Source of the DNA: Adiantum capillus-veneris
Taxonomy: Eukaryota; Streptophyta; Polypodiopsida; Polypodiales; Pteridaceae
NCBI GenBank assembly: GCA_014529385.2
Contig: CM043942.1
Span: forward strand, 25,730,469 to 25,794,468
Direction of reading: 5' to 3'
Length of the DNA stretch: 64,000 bases
In this document: piece after piece, positions 37,101-45,895 of the stretch
Layout of the letters: each line of letters begins with the position of its first letter
How positions within the stretch are numbered: position 1 is the stretch's first letter
Notes under the pieces: generated by a model
Databases searched by the model: none
What the model saw: only the letters and a program-made list of their open reading frames with translations
Told to the model about the DNA's origin: nothing
Translations under genes and position numbers: made by a program

Positions 37101-38426
37101 TGCGGATACAGACAATAGATTCTTCTTGATCCCAGGTACATAAAGTGCATCAACAAGTGTGAAGGAACTGCCATTAGCAGCAGTGAGCACAATCTTTCCA
37201 ACTCCCTGAACTGGATAAGAGGCGTTGTTGGCACAAGTGACTGAATTCCCATGAGGGACAGACTCGAGAGAGGTAAACAATTCACGATGTGAGGTAATGT
37301 GCTTTGTAGCACCACTGTCGAAATACCACACATGTGAATCTGCAGCAACTGACAAGCATGCATCATGGACAGCAGGATTGTAAGTGCACTCTGCGCTAAA
37401 AGCCCATTCTGCATCAACATCAGCATCACAATCTCCTTTCACAGAAGACTCAACAATGGCTGCATTTGTAGTGGAACCAGCATTTGCAGTGGAACCACCC
37501 TCTTTCTTCTTAGCCTCTTTGGCCTTCAACTTAGGACACGACTTGATCAAGTGATCATTGGCTTTACAATAATGGCAACGCATCTTCTTTTTGCCCTTAT
37601 CACCAGAATTGCTAGACGAAGTGCTGCCAGCAGAAGCATTAGGAACAGAATTTTTGCCACTCGCAGCAGAACCATAAGAAGTGGCTGCATTACTGTTACC
37701 ACCCTTTCTTTGAGAAGCAATAAAAGCCTGTTCAACTGCACGCTGCCTAGTCCTATTTTTTCTAGAAAGTGACTCTTGCAACAGCAATGTGCATAATGCA
37801 TCAAACTTGACAACTTCAGGATTTCCTTGGGTCATCAGTCTCCAAGTACTAGCAAAAGTCTGGTAGGAATCTGGTAAGGCATCAAGAACAGTCTGCACAA
37901 GGGAACTGTCAGAAATGTCTTCACCTGCAGAAATGAGTTGCTCATTGATATCCTTGACACTAGCAAGGAAAGTGTCCATATCATCTTCCTCATGCATAAT
38001 CTTCGACTCTAGCTCTTTACGCAGCAAAGCAATTTTAGCCTCATTGCGGCTTGCATAAAGACCTGCTAGAATATCCCAAGCCTGTTTTGCAGATTTTGCT
38101 GAACGGATGGGAGGAATAATGGTGCGCTTCACAGACAACGCAATCAATGCATGAGCCTGCGCATCCTTAACATCCCAACGAGCTTGTTCTGCTGTAGGCA
38201 AAACAACTCTAACAGCTGCAATCCTTGCAGCAAGACCTGCAACATCCTCAATATCGCCTACATCTTCAGAACCAGGACGTACATCAATGCCCTGCACAAT
38301 GTTCCAGACACCTTTTGACACAAGAACGTGTTGCATCATATAAGCCCACATAGGGTAGTTGTCCCCATCCAACCTGTCCTCAGCAGCAAACATCTTGAAC
38401 ACATCTGTGTTGTTGTTGTCAGCCAT
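34140..38426 (-). CDS. Copia gag-pol polyprotein, intact
   Basis: The most plausible start is the ATG at 38426 (MADNNNTDVFKMFAAEDRLD), because the longer open frame to 38486 begins with TTG. The product is about 1428 residues. Order along the minus strand: gag of the UBN2 type; CCHC zinc knuckle CHYCKANDHLIKSC (37579-37538); protease DSGA (37320-37309); integrase HHCC (HARFGHL near 36905, CEGC near 36810); DDE residues in VHSDVCGP (near 36715), RSDRGGEY (near 36520) and NGVAERKN (near 36420); reverse transcriptase with YVDD at 35097-35086; RNase H with SDSDWAG and CEAEYRA, ending FTKALSREKLEAF. This PR-IN-RT-RH order defines Ty1/copia. No stop, frameshift or missing catalytic residue was seen. 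Confidence 0.96.
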   Translation of the reverse strand: MADNNNTDVFKMFAAEDRLDGDNYPMWAYMMQHVLVSKGVWNIVQGIDVRPGSEDVGDIEDVAGLAARIAAVRVVLPTAEQARWDVKDAQAHALIALSVKRTIIPPIRSAKSAKQAWDILAGLYASRNEAKIALLRKELESKIMHEEDDMDTFLASVKDINEQLISAGEDISDSSLVQTVLDALPDSYQTFASTWRLMTQGNPEVVKFDALCTLLLQESLSRKNRTRQRAVEQAFIASQRKGGNSNAATSYGSAASGKNSVPNASAGSTSSSNSGDKGKKKMRCHYCKANDHLIKSCPKLKAKEAKKKEGGSTANAGSTTNAAIVESSVKGDCDADVDAEWAFSAECTYNPAVHDACLSVAADSHVWYFDSGATKHITSHRELFTSLESVPHGNSVTCANNASYPVQGVGKIVLTAANGSSFTLVDALYVPGIKKNLLSVSALARLGLVVKFGDDRCTVHDLSFGDEIVASGLLCRGLYKLTLYDKCGQNFANAVADSRAISDAKLWHARFGHLNFASLLRLQKSDMVASLPPLEAPIKHVCEGCILGKMQRSKFPKDGSVRATCRLQLVHSDVCGPMQTPSLGNYLYFVTFIDDYSRHAWVFPLKAKSEVFMCFKQFLAMAENVSKCTMGTLRSDRGGEYMSHEFNAFLASRGIKHQCTVPYTPQQNGVAERKNRSLTEMARCMVKSQALPHSFWLEAIMCATYVLNRCPTKALQSITPYEAWHDRKPSIEHMRVFGCLAYALVPQVQRRKLDDKAVKCIFVGYSAESKGYRLYHPQTKRILVSRDVVFVEDSVQPLLSCTRDSNVSSQDIYDTLLPLFSGGNTNVSSNEANVQPMGVSENVLEQPITDADVHDVLDEERAENEQARGMPKWLVHTLRDSKLDAPLSSRTRSGSRHASYASDCYALAVSSLHDVEEPLSFDEAQNSENWIAAMKSEYDALIENDTWTLCDLPPSKKAIGTKWVYKLKRKPDGEIDRHKARLVAKGYAQQKGIHYEETFAPTCRMTTVRFLCALAAHFGWDVHQSDIVTAFLNGDIFEEVYVMQPRGFVIKGQEDKVCKCKKALYGLKQSPRAWYEKADTHLVKRGFRNSPTESTLYVKREDDVFLIVVLYVDDLLINGPNERHIAEFKADLNATFKMKDLGLLHHYLGIQFKQCDGGIALCQKSYIETLLCKFGLEDCKPIATPMETGLKLSLHDAGDPADVTLYQTAVGCLIYVCNTRPDIQFAVSQVSRFMHSPGSKHWQAVKRIFRYLSGTLHLGLFYPKGGSLPPDLHAFSDSDWAGCFDTRVSTSGFCFMLGSSCISWLSKKQPTVATSSCEAEYRAVFTATVECVWLRRLMADLGVGQDTANTIYTDSQSALVVARNPVFHARTKHIEVHYHYVRERLSAGEISLAYVPTQDNLADLFTKALSREKLEAFRKALGLLPFVD

Positions 38427-38774
38427 GGTAAATGCTGCACCTGATGTGAAAACTGCCCGAAAATAGGAGAAATGGAGCGGGAACAACTTGTGCTATATAG
38501 CACAAACCGTAGAAGACTATAAGGCACCTGTTATGCAGAAAACGGCACTGACAGAAAATCTGCACAAAATGACGAAATAACCTGTGCAGTACTGCCCGTA
38601 GTGGAAACGGAGGCCGAAATGAGCCCAAATCAAAATTCTGAGCAGACCTAGCTCTTCGAGCTATCCCAAAATATTTTTCGACCTGCGAACGCTTGCCAAA
38701 GCTCACTGAAATCGGAGAAAGTGAGTAGGCGTGTGCTGGAGCAACTGGCGACTAAGCCCGGGAGGACGTGACCT

Positions 38775-38786
38775 GCTCTGATACCA
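38775..38786 (-). other. Copia primer binding site
   Basis: The minus strand reads TGGTATCAGAGC two bases after the 5' LTR, the exact complement of the 3' end of plant initiator-Met tRNA. Confidence 0.95.
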
Positions 38787-38788
38787 AT

Positions 38789-39015
38789 TGTTGGAATTAG
38801 GGTTGCAGAGAAACACACACAGCTTGGAGAAGACGAAGGAAGCTCAAGGCACACAATAGAGAGAGTGTTACTTAGTGTGCAATGGAAAGATAGATAGCCC
38901 TAGAGTGATGGGCGTATATACAATGCACGGGGGAAAAAACCTCCTAAAGAGGGAAAAAATGCCCCGGCGGTCCTAGTGTGTTCACACACATCACTACCAC
39001 ATGTATATGGTAACA
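38789..39015 (-). repeat. Copia 5' LTR with promoter
   Basis: Minus-strand TGTTACC to CCAACA. A TATA-like TGTATATACG is near 38920 and probably drives the element. Confidence 0.93.
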
Positions 39016-39020
39016 GAACT

Positions 39021-39086
39021 GACCCAAGAGCTTGGGGTATATATAAATGGAGCCCTTTAGTTTCTCATTTTCAGTGTTAAGTTTAT

Positions 39087-39117
<31 letters not shown>

Positions 39118-39172
39118 GGGGGGGGGGGGAGAGACAGCGACAGTGACACACACACACACACACACACATATA

Positions 39173-39236
<64 letters not shown>

Positions 39237-39300
39237 CACGCCCTGCATGCTTCGAGTCTCGACGCCAGACATGAGAGGTATGTTCCCTACCTAATATAGT
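39021..39300. repeat. Compound microsatellite cluster
   Basis: In order: (GA)n 39087-39107, a G run of about 21 (39108-39129), (CA)n 39147-39168, (TA)n 39172-39205 and (GA)n 39206-39231. A TATA-like GTATATATAAATGG is just before, near 39035. The frames across it are artefacts. Confidence 0.9.
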
Positions 39301-40270
39301 GGAGTTTGACACCACTACATGTCAAATCTAACGAGGGAAAATAGTGGTCCGACCTACACCGACCCAAACCCAAAAGCGACTACTATGCTCAAGGAGAATC
39401 ACCATTTTCTGAGTAGGCTAACACTCCCTTAGCTTCAAAATGCAATTTGGGCATGCAGGAAAATCCTGTAGCTGAAAATCGTGTTTTTTGCAAGTCATCA
39501 AAATGAACCCAAACTTAATCAACAGCTTTGGGACATGAAATCAAACAGCTTTGGTAAAGGAGCTTGCACAAAAGAAGTGATTTTCAGAGTTTCACACTGA
39601 AAAATCTTGTTTTGCTTAGAAATCACCAAAATCAATGCAAGGCAGTAGGGAAATGGTAAAAGGGGGTGAGAACTCCCCAAAAGCTTCAAGAGACTATTTA
39701 TAAGAAATTGGGAAAGGTGACTTGCACTACACAAATCCGAGGAATTGGGTGTCAGAGTCGGAAGGTCCTTGTGGAAGACACAGAGGCCCTCTGGCCCATG
39801 TGACATGGAGTTCAGTATTAAACCATCATAGAAATGTTTGAAATAAGTGTATAAAGGTATATGAATCAATTCTTGATTGAAAAAGGTGTTTGGTGGTGCA
39901 AAAATTGCAATTTTTGCTTACTGTTTTGACCTAGGTAAAGTTGAGACTTGCACACTTGGCCCCATGTCCAACCAAGGGTAAATTGCATTGTTGAAGGAGG
40001 TTTTGTAATAAGGAGAATTTGAGATACTTTATGACACACATTTCCCTTGCACAAACCCTAAATTTGAAGCCAAACCAATCGACGAGATCCCAAAAGCAAG
40101 GCCTTCACATCAGCTAGCTTCTAAACACTAAACAGGAAGCAGAGCATGATTGTCGCAAAGTTCAGAAGCCAAATGCATATTGTGGTGCACAAATCTTGAT
40201 TTTTGCACTAGCATATCCATGGTTCAACCAACGGTGGAATTTAAAGTATTATAAATAACACCCCAAGTCC
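39301..40270. other. No supported gene
   Basis: Short frames only; none recognised. Confidence 0.5.
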
Positions 40271-40275
40271 TTATA

Positions 40276-40320
40276 AACCATTTCAAGGTTGTCAAGTGGC
40301 TTGACAACCTTGAAATGGTT
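40276..40320. repeat. Perfect 21-bp stem-loop
   Basis: Arms 40276-40296 and 40300-40320 are exact reverse complements with loop TGG. The right part (GTCAA..GTCAAGTGGCTTGAC) is repeated at 40321-40342. Confidence 0.9.
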
Positions 40321-40379
40321 GTCAAATGTCAAGTGGCTTGACGTGTGTCCTATATGCCTCTTGTATAAAGGGCTTGCCT

Positions 40380-40384
<5 letters not shown>

Positions 40385-40433
<49 letters not shown>
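40385..40433. repeat. (GT)n microsatellite
   Basis: About 24 GT units. Confidence 0.98.
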
Positions 40434-40435
<2 letters not shown>

Positions 40436-40520
40436 CTCTCTTATGTCCCTACCTTTAGGGTTCACCCCCTCCTTTGTAGGGAACATGGTTGACTTGCACA
40501 CCGCACACACCTTGCCCTTT

Positions 40521-40612
40521 AAGCATGACAAGCACCTCAAGCACCTTAGTCATCAAGCATGAGAAGCACCTCAAGCACCTTAGTCAGCTCAACCATGACA
40601 GGCACCTTAAGC
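40521..40612 (+). repeat. Short tandem repeat, about 34-bp unit
   Basis: Two and a half copies of a unit with CATGACAAGCACCTCAAGCA and CACCTTAGTCA. Confidence 0.75.
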
Positions 40613-42285
40613 AACTAGCCTAGCTTACCCTAAGGTCTAAAGACTATTAAAACTAACCTTCTGAGGACTTTAATGAAGCTAACCCTAAGGTCTTTTAAGC
40701 TCCACTATTTGCACACTGTGCTTAAATAGACCATCTCCTTTTGAGCCCTTGTCGAGATGTAACCATCCTTTTTGGCCCCATGTTGAGTTAGGTCTAACAA
40801 CACATATCCATGCTCTAGCTCTTGTTTCCCCTTTTTACCTTCCCATATTAAATGATCAGTTTAATATGAGAAGATCATTTGGGTAAAGCTAGATATTAGA
40901 TTTTATGACATAGGAAGTTTGGAGTCAATTGAAGATGATTTGTTTAAGGATTTGTATGTAGTTTGGTGAGAGATCATGTAGAAAGAATCATAGATTTCAG
41001 TCTATTGAGTACACATTGAGTGTCGTAGTGGAATGTGATATGTTCAAACAAGAGCCTGACAACCTCTTGGCGTGCCTTCATACCCTAGTCAAGTCCTTCG
41101 CTTCCCAAGATTGAAATTTTGTCTTGGTTCCGTCTCTTTCAAAGATGTGATAGGTGTTAGCCTGTGTGGACTCCCAGACACCTTTGTAGCTGTACTTCAG
41201 GCAATTGAAATATTGAATGGAAGTCCCAAGTCAAGATGTGTAAATGCAGAAAGAAAAAAATCACAACAAACAATGCCTGCACAAATATGTCAGTGCAGAG
41301 TTTACAAATAACTATTCTATCAGATGGGATATGGCTTGTATAAGCATTCCTCGTTCAAGTACATCATATAAACAAGAGTGAATTTAACCCTCCTCCATCC
41401 CTTAACCCCTAAAATGACAAATGGCTCATTAAAAACTTCTCTAGTCTACATTGAAATGATAGGCACTTGCCAAAAAGTTTCAAAACAAGAGAATCTAATG
41501 TGGGTGCCTTTGCCACTGCTGCAATAGGTCCACCCCCTTGTGATGATGTAGGTCACTACCACACACCTGTCACCTACACACCCATCCCACTCCCGTGCTC
41601 TCGTGGCTCACTCCGCTGACCTTGTCTATTGCATCAACATCAATACCTAAATCAAAACAAGAAGAACACAGCAACAAGCACAAAAAAAAGTGACAAAGAA
41701 AATGTAACCTTGAATCTTGGGCGATCTCATATACAAGCCTTTGAAAGGGTAGCTTGTGAATCAATATCTTTGCAATTTTTTGGTAGGTGCAAATTTGATA
41801 CGTAGAGAAGGAATTAGGGCTTTGATTAGGAAAGAATGTATACTTGCCCTCAACTCCGGGAGCCTTGTCAACTTCCGCAAGTTGAGCCTAATCAAACACG
41901 TTTTGGTTTTTAGGTTTTAGTTTCACCTGCCACAGGCTGAGCTTAATAAAAACTTTTTGGGTTTTAGGATTGAGTATTACCTCGATGAAGGGCTTAAAAT
42001 TGACACCCCATTGGCTAGAGTGAGTGACTCCCTGTCTTTTTTTCTTAAGCTTTAAATGAATCTTTTCACCAAATTTTGAAGCTTCTCGCTTCTTCTATGT
42101 TGGACATAGTGGGTCGAAGCGCGCATTAACCCGAATCAGCACAGATGCTGCTGATGTAGATTTTTTTCCTGCGGACGCGACCAAAAAAAAAAATTGTTCG
42201 TCCGTGCTACGTCGCGTACAGAGCCGCACACTCCTGACGATGTGGGATTCATGACATTGCGCAGACACATGTCGATAGACCAAGG
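40613..42285. other. No supported gene; dispersed motif
   Basis: Short frames only. At 41880-41975 the phrase GGCTGAGCTTAATAAAAAC followed by GTTTTTAGGTTTTAG occurs in two versions; a third lies at 51030-51080, so part of this region is a dispersed repeat. Confidence 0.45.
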
Positions 42286-42294
42286 AGCTTGTGT

Positions 42295-42480
42295 ATAAGC
42301 ACTCTGTCGGTACTCATCGCAGAGATGACAAACAGAGGAAGATGACTTAAACCTTTTGTAGATTCTATAGACAAAAAGCACATGTGTACAGACTGTTGGT
42401 ACTCATGACAGTGATGACAGAGAGAGGAAGATGTCTCAAACACTTTGTACATTGCATAACAGAAGGAGCTAGAGATTCTG
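42295..42480. repeat. Two tandem copies of an about 88-bp unit
   Basis: GGTACTCAT..CAGAGATGACA..GAGGAAGATG recurs from about 42305 to about 42393, each with TCTATAGACAAAAAG-type ends. It lies directly 3' of the HUH endonuclease gene on the minus strand. Confidence 0.7.
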
Positions 42481-42570
42481 TATAGACAAAAAGGTCAAAA
42501 CATCTACAGAACTTCCTGCATTTACACTATTAGAAAGTGCCACGACTTCAAGTAGCATGTGCGGGATTCA

Positions 42571-44127
42571 TCATCCATTCTGACTACGATTCAACATATT
42601 TGAAAACCTAGATAGTATCGCATTAAGGCGGTTGACTTGTGCTTTCAGAGCCATTAGTTCTTTGCCCAATGAGTAAATCTGTTCTTCCAGCTTTGTCACT
42701 TGTACGTCTACAACATTGATTGCATACTCTTCGATGGTGTTTCTCGAATTATGTATCGCTTCAATAATTTCTGACCGCAGTCGACGGGTGTTTCTGCTTT
42801 CGTCTCCAACTAATTCTTTCAAAATTGTAGCAAGAGCATCCTCTATCCTATCAATACGTGCATCTTCCACCATAGCGAAAGACGCATCAGGTTGTGTTTC
42901 GCTCAGGTGAACCATCCGGCCTTTATCTTCTTCATCCATCTGAACACTGCAACAAAAATAAATCATCATCAGCTTATATTTTTTGGTTAGATTTAAAAGT
43001 AACAATCTTATTGCTAGCAAACAGACCAAACTATGCAACTGTCGTTACATCAACACGGTGTACAAGCGGAATGAAATCATCTCCTATTTCTGGATCTCTT
43101 ATCGCCGGTTCAGCATCAAAATCATTCACAACAGTTGTCGGTGGACTACAAAAGACGCAGGCCATGGTCAAAAAGTTGACAACAGATACAATCCTACTTA
43201 AACTATCATAAGCATACCTTTGTGTCTCTTGCCAACGGGAGTTGAACCACTCAGCACGAGATTGACTGTTCACATAGGGATCATCACTGACAAATATATT
43301 CAAAATGTCTTCATACGTTGGTGTGGATGGGTATATCATGCACCTCCACAATGCTCTGATTTTCGGAAGATGCATTCCACGGCCTTGGTAAGGAGTTATC
43401 CAGCATGACGATGGGTAATAATTCCCACTCTTCACCATTATGTGTAGTGTAGACAGAAAGTTGTTTGCTGCTGGATGTCGAAGCTTAAATTTCCAATACA
43501 TTAGTGCTCTATCGAAGATGTTTGTTGGTGTTAGGCAAACCCTATTCTTCAATTCATCAGCACCATATAAGCTATACAGTTCTACACCGGTATTTACATT
43601 GTCACTGGTTATATTGTGGACAACCTTTTGAAAGTGTGGTTCATCTTGGTCTTTTAAACAATACCCTACCATGCCCTCAAACGTATGCATCTTGTGTTGC
43701 TTTAGGCCACGGCACAAAACCATCGCACCAGCTCTGCAGGTGCCGACTTAGCCCAACCCAAGTATCCTTTTATCTTCTTATTGACAGCAATCAACGAAGT
43801 TGCCCAAATACGGATAACCATTTGCAAGTGAAGGTGCAATAGCGCTCCTCCTCTCTCCAATGCACATAGTCCTGCTAAAGTTTCTCTTTCAAGAAACAAC
43901 TGCATGCAGCCCAGCAAGCCTACATCTACATCACCGCCACCAACAGATATGGTGACACTCACTTCCATTACTCTCGCCTCCGGTTTCTTCAGTTTTGACG
44001 AGCCAGCATTACAGCCCTCAGTGTTCGTGACAGGTTGCTTCCCTTTCCCCCGTGCCTCGGACTTTAGCTTGGCCATTCTCAAGCCACCTACTCCGACGGC
44101 ACCAACAAGCACAAAAGAAACAGACAT
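42571..44127 (-). pseudogene. HUH (Rep-like) endonuclease relic with coiled-coil C-terminus
   Basis: The first frame starts with ATG at 44127. It has a basic linker, a beta-strand-like VSVTISV, then CALERGGALLHLHLQMVIRI. HLHLQ (43836-43822) has the form of Rep motif II, HUHUQ. After one frame change at about 43740-43723 the next frame has MHTFEGMVGYCLKD; YCLK (43663-43652) fits the Tyr-x-x-Lys nucleophile motif III, about 57 residues after motif II, as in Rep proteins. The frame continues to 43031 (LKNRVCLTPTNIFDRAL) with a domain I do not recognise. A splice acceptor (TTTTTGTTGCAG near 42950) leads to a last exon (to 42571) with leucine/isoleucine heptads, a predicted coiled coil. No helicase domain is seen. 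One tyrosine rather than a YxxxY pair argues against a Helitron. The family resembles what I recall of eukaryotic replitron-type HUH elements, but that needs a search. Confidence 0.65.
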
Positions 44128-44262
44128 GGACTCACTTCAGCAGTGCCCCCATCAACCTAAGGAAATACTGCATAGCTTGGCCATTCTCAAAGCACCTACT
44201 GTGACGGCACCAACAAGCACAAAAGAAATCTGCTGTCAGACATGGACTGACTTCAGCAGTGC
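44066..44262 (+). repeat. Tandem duplication of about 100 bp at the 5' end of the HUH gene
   Basis: AGCTTGGCCATTCTCAA to ACTTCAGCAGTGC occurs at 44075-44141 and again at 44176-44262. The second copy has nine extra bases (TCTGCTGTC). The duplication spans the first codons of the HUH frame. Confidence 0.85.
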
Positions 44263-44934
44263 ATATTGTACGGACCAGCTAAATACACACTGTGATAGCT
44301 TAAACAAATATTGTGCAGTCCGTAAAGACACAGCCCAACAGCGTCATATTTTCTGTTATCACCTACAGCACCCAAAAGACATAGTATAACGACTCAGGTG
44401 TCCTACCAAATGCATGGCGTATGCAGTAGCTAAACAATGCATGACGCGCAACACCTAAACACAGAACCAAACAACCCACACCTGCTGTCGAGACCAGCAG
44501 GAGAAGACCACAGTACCTGTATGTGTCACGACCAGTCGGAAAGCAGTCCAGCGGGGAGCAGGTCTGACGCACAGTCCAAGCACGCGCTGAAACGCACTGC
44601 AAAAAAATAGAGGCCTGCCTCTCTGGAGCCTAGCTGCAACGCGTCTCGCGTCACCAAAGCCTGGGTGACACGCAGCACTGCATGGATTAATCCAGAGAGC
44701 ATCTCGAAAGATTCTATGTATTACAGCTGCTTGCCAAAATTGGGGCCGCCTACTCCTGGGTCTATTCTAAAAACACAATTAAATAGCGCTCGAGATTTTC
44801 GAATCTCAAGGGGAATCTAGAAAATGCAAAGCAAAAGCATCTATTCCTGTCGCCATTATCCCAACCCCCCACCATCGTTTCTCCACTCTACAGACTATCC
44901 ACAGAGCGAGTTTAGAGTTAATGTGATGATCTCG
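44263..44934. other. Sequence upstream of the HUH gene, no gene recognised
   Basis: It may hold the promoter or upstream exons of the HUH gene. Only short frames without known motifs occur. Confidence 0.4.
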
Positions 44935-44936
44935 TC

Positions 44937-45022
44937 CCGCAGGACGATGGACGTCCTTTCCTACACGTGTATCTACAGGACGATGGACGTCCTACCCTGT
45001 AGTAGTATGATGGACGTCCTTC
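44937..45022. repeat. Three tandem palindromic GGACGATGGACGTCC units
   Basis: AGGACGATGGACGTCCT at about 44941 and 44979 and a partial copy ATGATGGACGTCCTT at about 45007. AGGACG and CGTCCT are complementary arms, so each unit can form a hairpin or a twofold-symmetric binding site. Confidence 0.85.
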
Positions 45023-45059
45023 ACACAATGGGTGCATTGCAATCTTGTAGAATAGCATG

Positions 45060-45170
45060 TAGTTGGATTCCCTCCCAGATATCCTGGGCTCTGGATAAAT
45101 TTCGACTAGGTAAGGACATGGCAAGCAGGAACTTTCCAGTTGGCGTAAATTGTCCACGCTGGCCGACCCA
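45060..45170 (+). repeat. Left member of an inverted pair flanking the MULE region
   Basis: The segment from about TTGGATTCCC to TTGTCCACGCTGGCC resembles the reverse complement of 50130-50028. The best block is TGGCGTAAATTGTCCACGCT. The order of the matching blocks is the same, as expected for diverged terminal inverted repeats. Confidence 0.5.
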
Positions 45171-45536
45171 CGTTGCCATGCCTTCAGAATTCAGCGCCGG
45201 ATTCAGCTTGCCCCGTCGTGCAAGCGTCACGCTGAGGAGTGAACTTGCTGAGCCGGTGCAGGATCTCTGGAGGCTTTCCCGGACGCGCGATACCCGCTTT
45301 CGGCGCTTGTAGAGTAGCTCTGGCCACGTCGTTATTCTCTCTCTCCCCTCTTCTTCCAATCAAACATTAATGGCATTTAAGGGCTAAGGTTAAGAAGCTT
45401 TATTTCGGACGCCCCTTGAACCAAGGGTATGAAATGTCAATATATTTAGCCTAAAATTTATCATCTTGAACTCAAAACAAAGACACACACAGTGTCGCTC
45501 TCCCTCTCATATGAGCCTATATAGTCTCTCTTTTCC

Positions 45537-45540
<4 letters not shown>

Positions 45541-45601
<61 letters not shown>

Positions 45602-45647
45602 ACATACTCACACTCACCCACACCCACATGCACACATATCCATGAGG

Positions 45648-45698
<51 letters not shown>

Positions 45699-45707
45699 CA
45701 AACACCC

Positions 45708-45740
<33 letters not shown>

Positions 45741-45815
45741 GTTGATAAGTTAGGAGGGTTTTTTCGAGCATGATTCTTGAGGGCCAACTAAATCATGACA
45801 TAATTGGTTAATCTC

Positions 45816-45887
<72 letters not shown>
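45541..45887. repeat. Three CT-then-CA compound microsatellites
   Basis: (CT)n-(CA)n at 45541-45600, 45650-45738 and 45822-45887. Each switches from CT to CA in the same order. The last ends eight bases before the first ATG of the MULE gene. Confidence 0.97.
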
Positions 45888-45888
<1 letters not shown>

Positions 45889-45895
45889 GGCAAGG

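Larger units (their letters stand above)
33838..39015 (-). mobile_element. Intact Ty1/copia retrotransposon, apparently very young
   Basis: The two 227-bp LTRs (33838-34064 and 38789-39015) show no difference that I can find by eye. They are flanked by the same 5-bp target duplication GAACT (33833-33837 and 39016-39020). The element is 5178 bp long and minus strand. It has a perfect initiator-Met tRNA primer site, a polypurine tract and one unbroken gag-pol frame. All structures needed for autonomous copying are seen. Identical LTRs imply insertion too recent for mutations to build up. Confidence 0.96.

Noticed and set aside
42571-44127. Helitron
   Set aside because: Only one tyrosine motif (YCLK), no paired YxxxY tyrosines and no helicase seen nearby.
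42571-44127. Integrated plant DNA virus Rep
   Set aside because: The middle domain, coiled-coil last exon and likely intron do not fit a small viral Rep; no coat or movement-like gene nearby.
44824-45312. 162-codon plus-strand frame upstream of the HUH gene
   Set aside because: Spans the palindromic GGACGTCC repeats and lacks any recognisable domain; judged chance.
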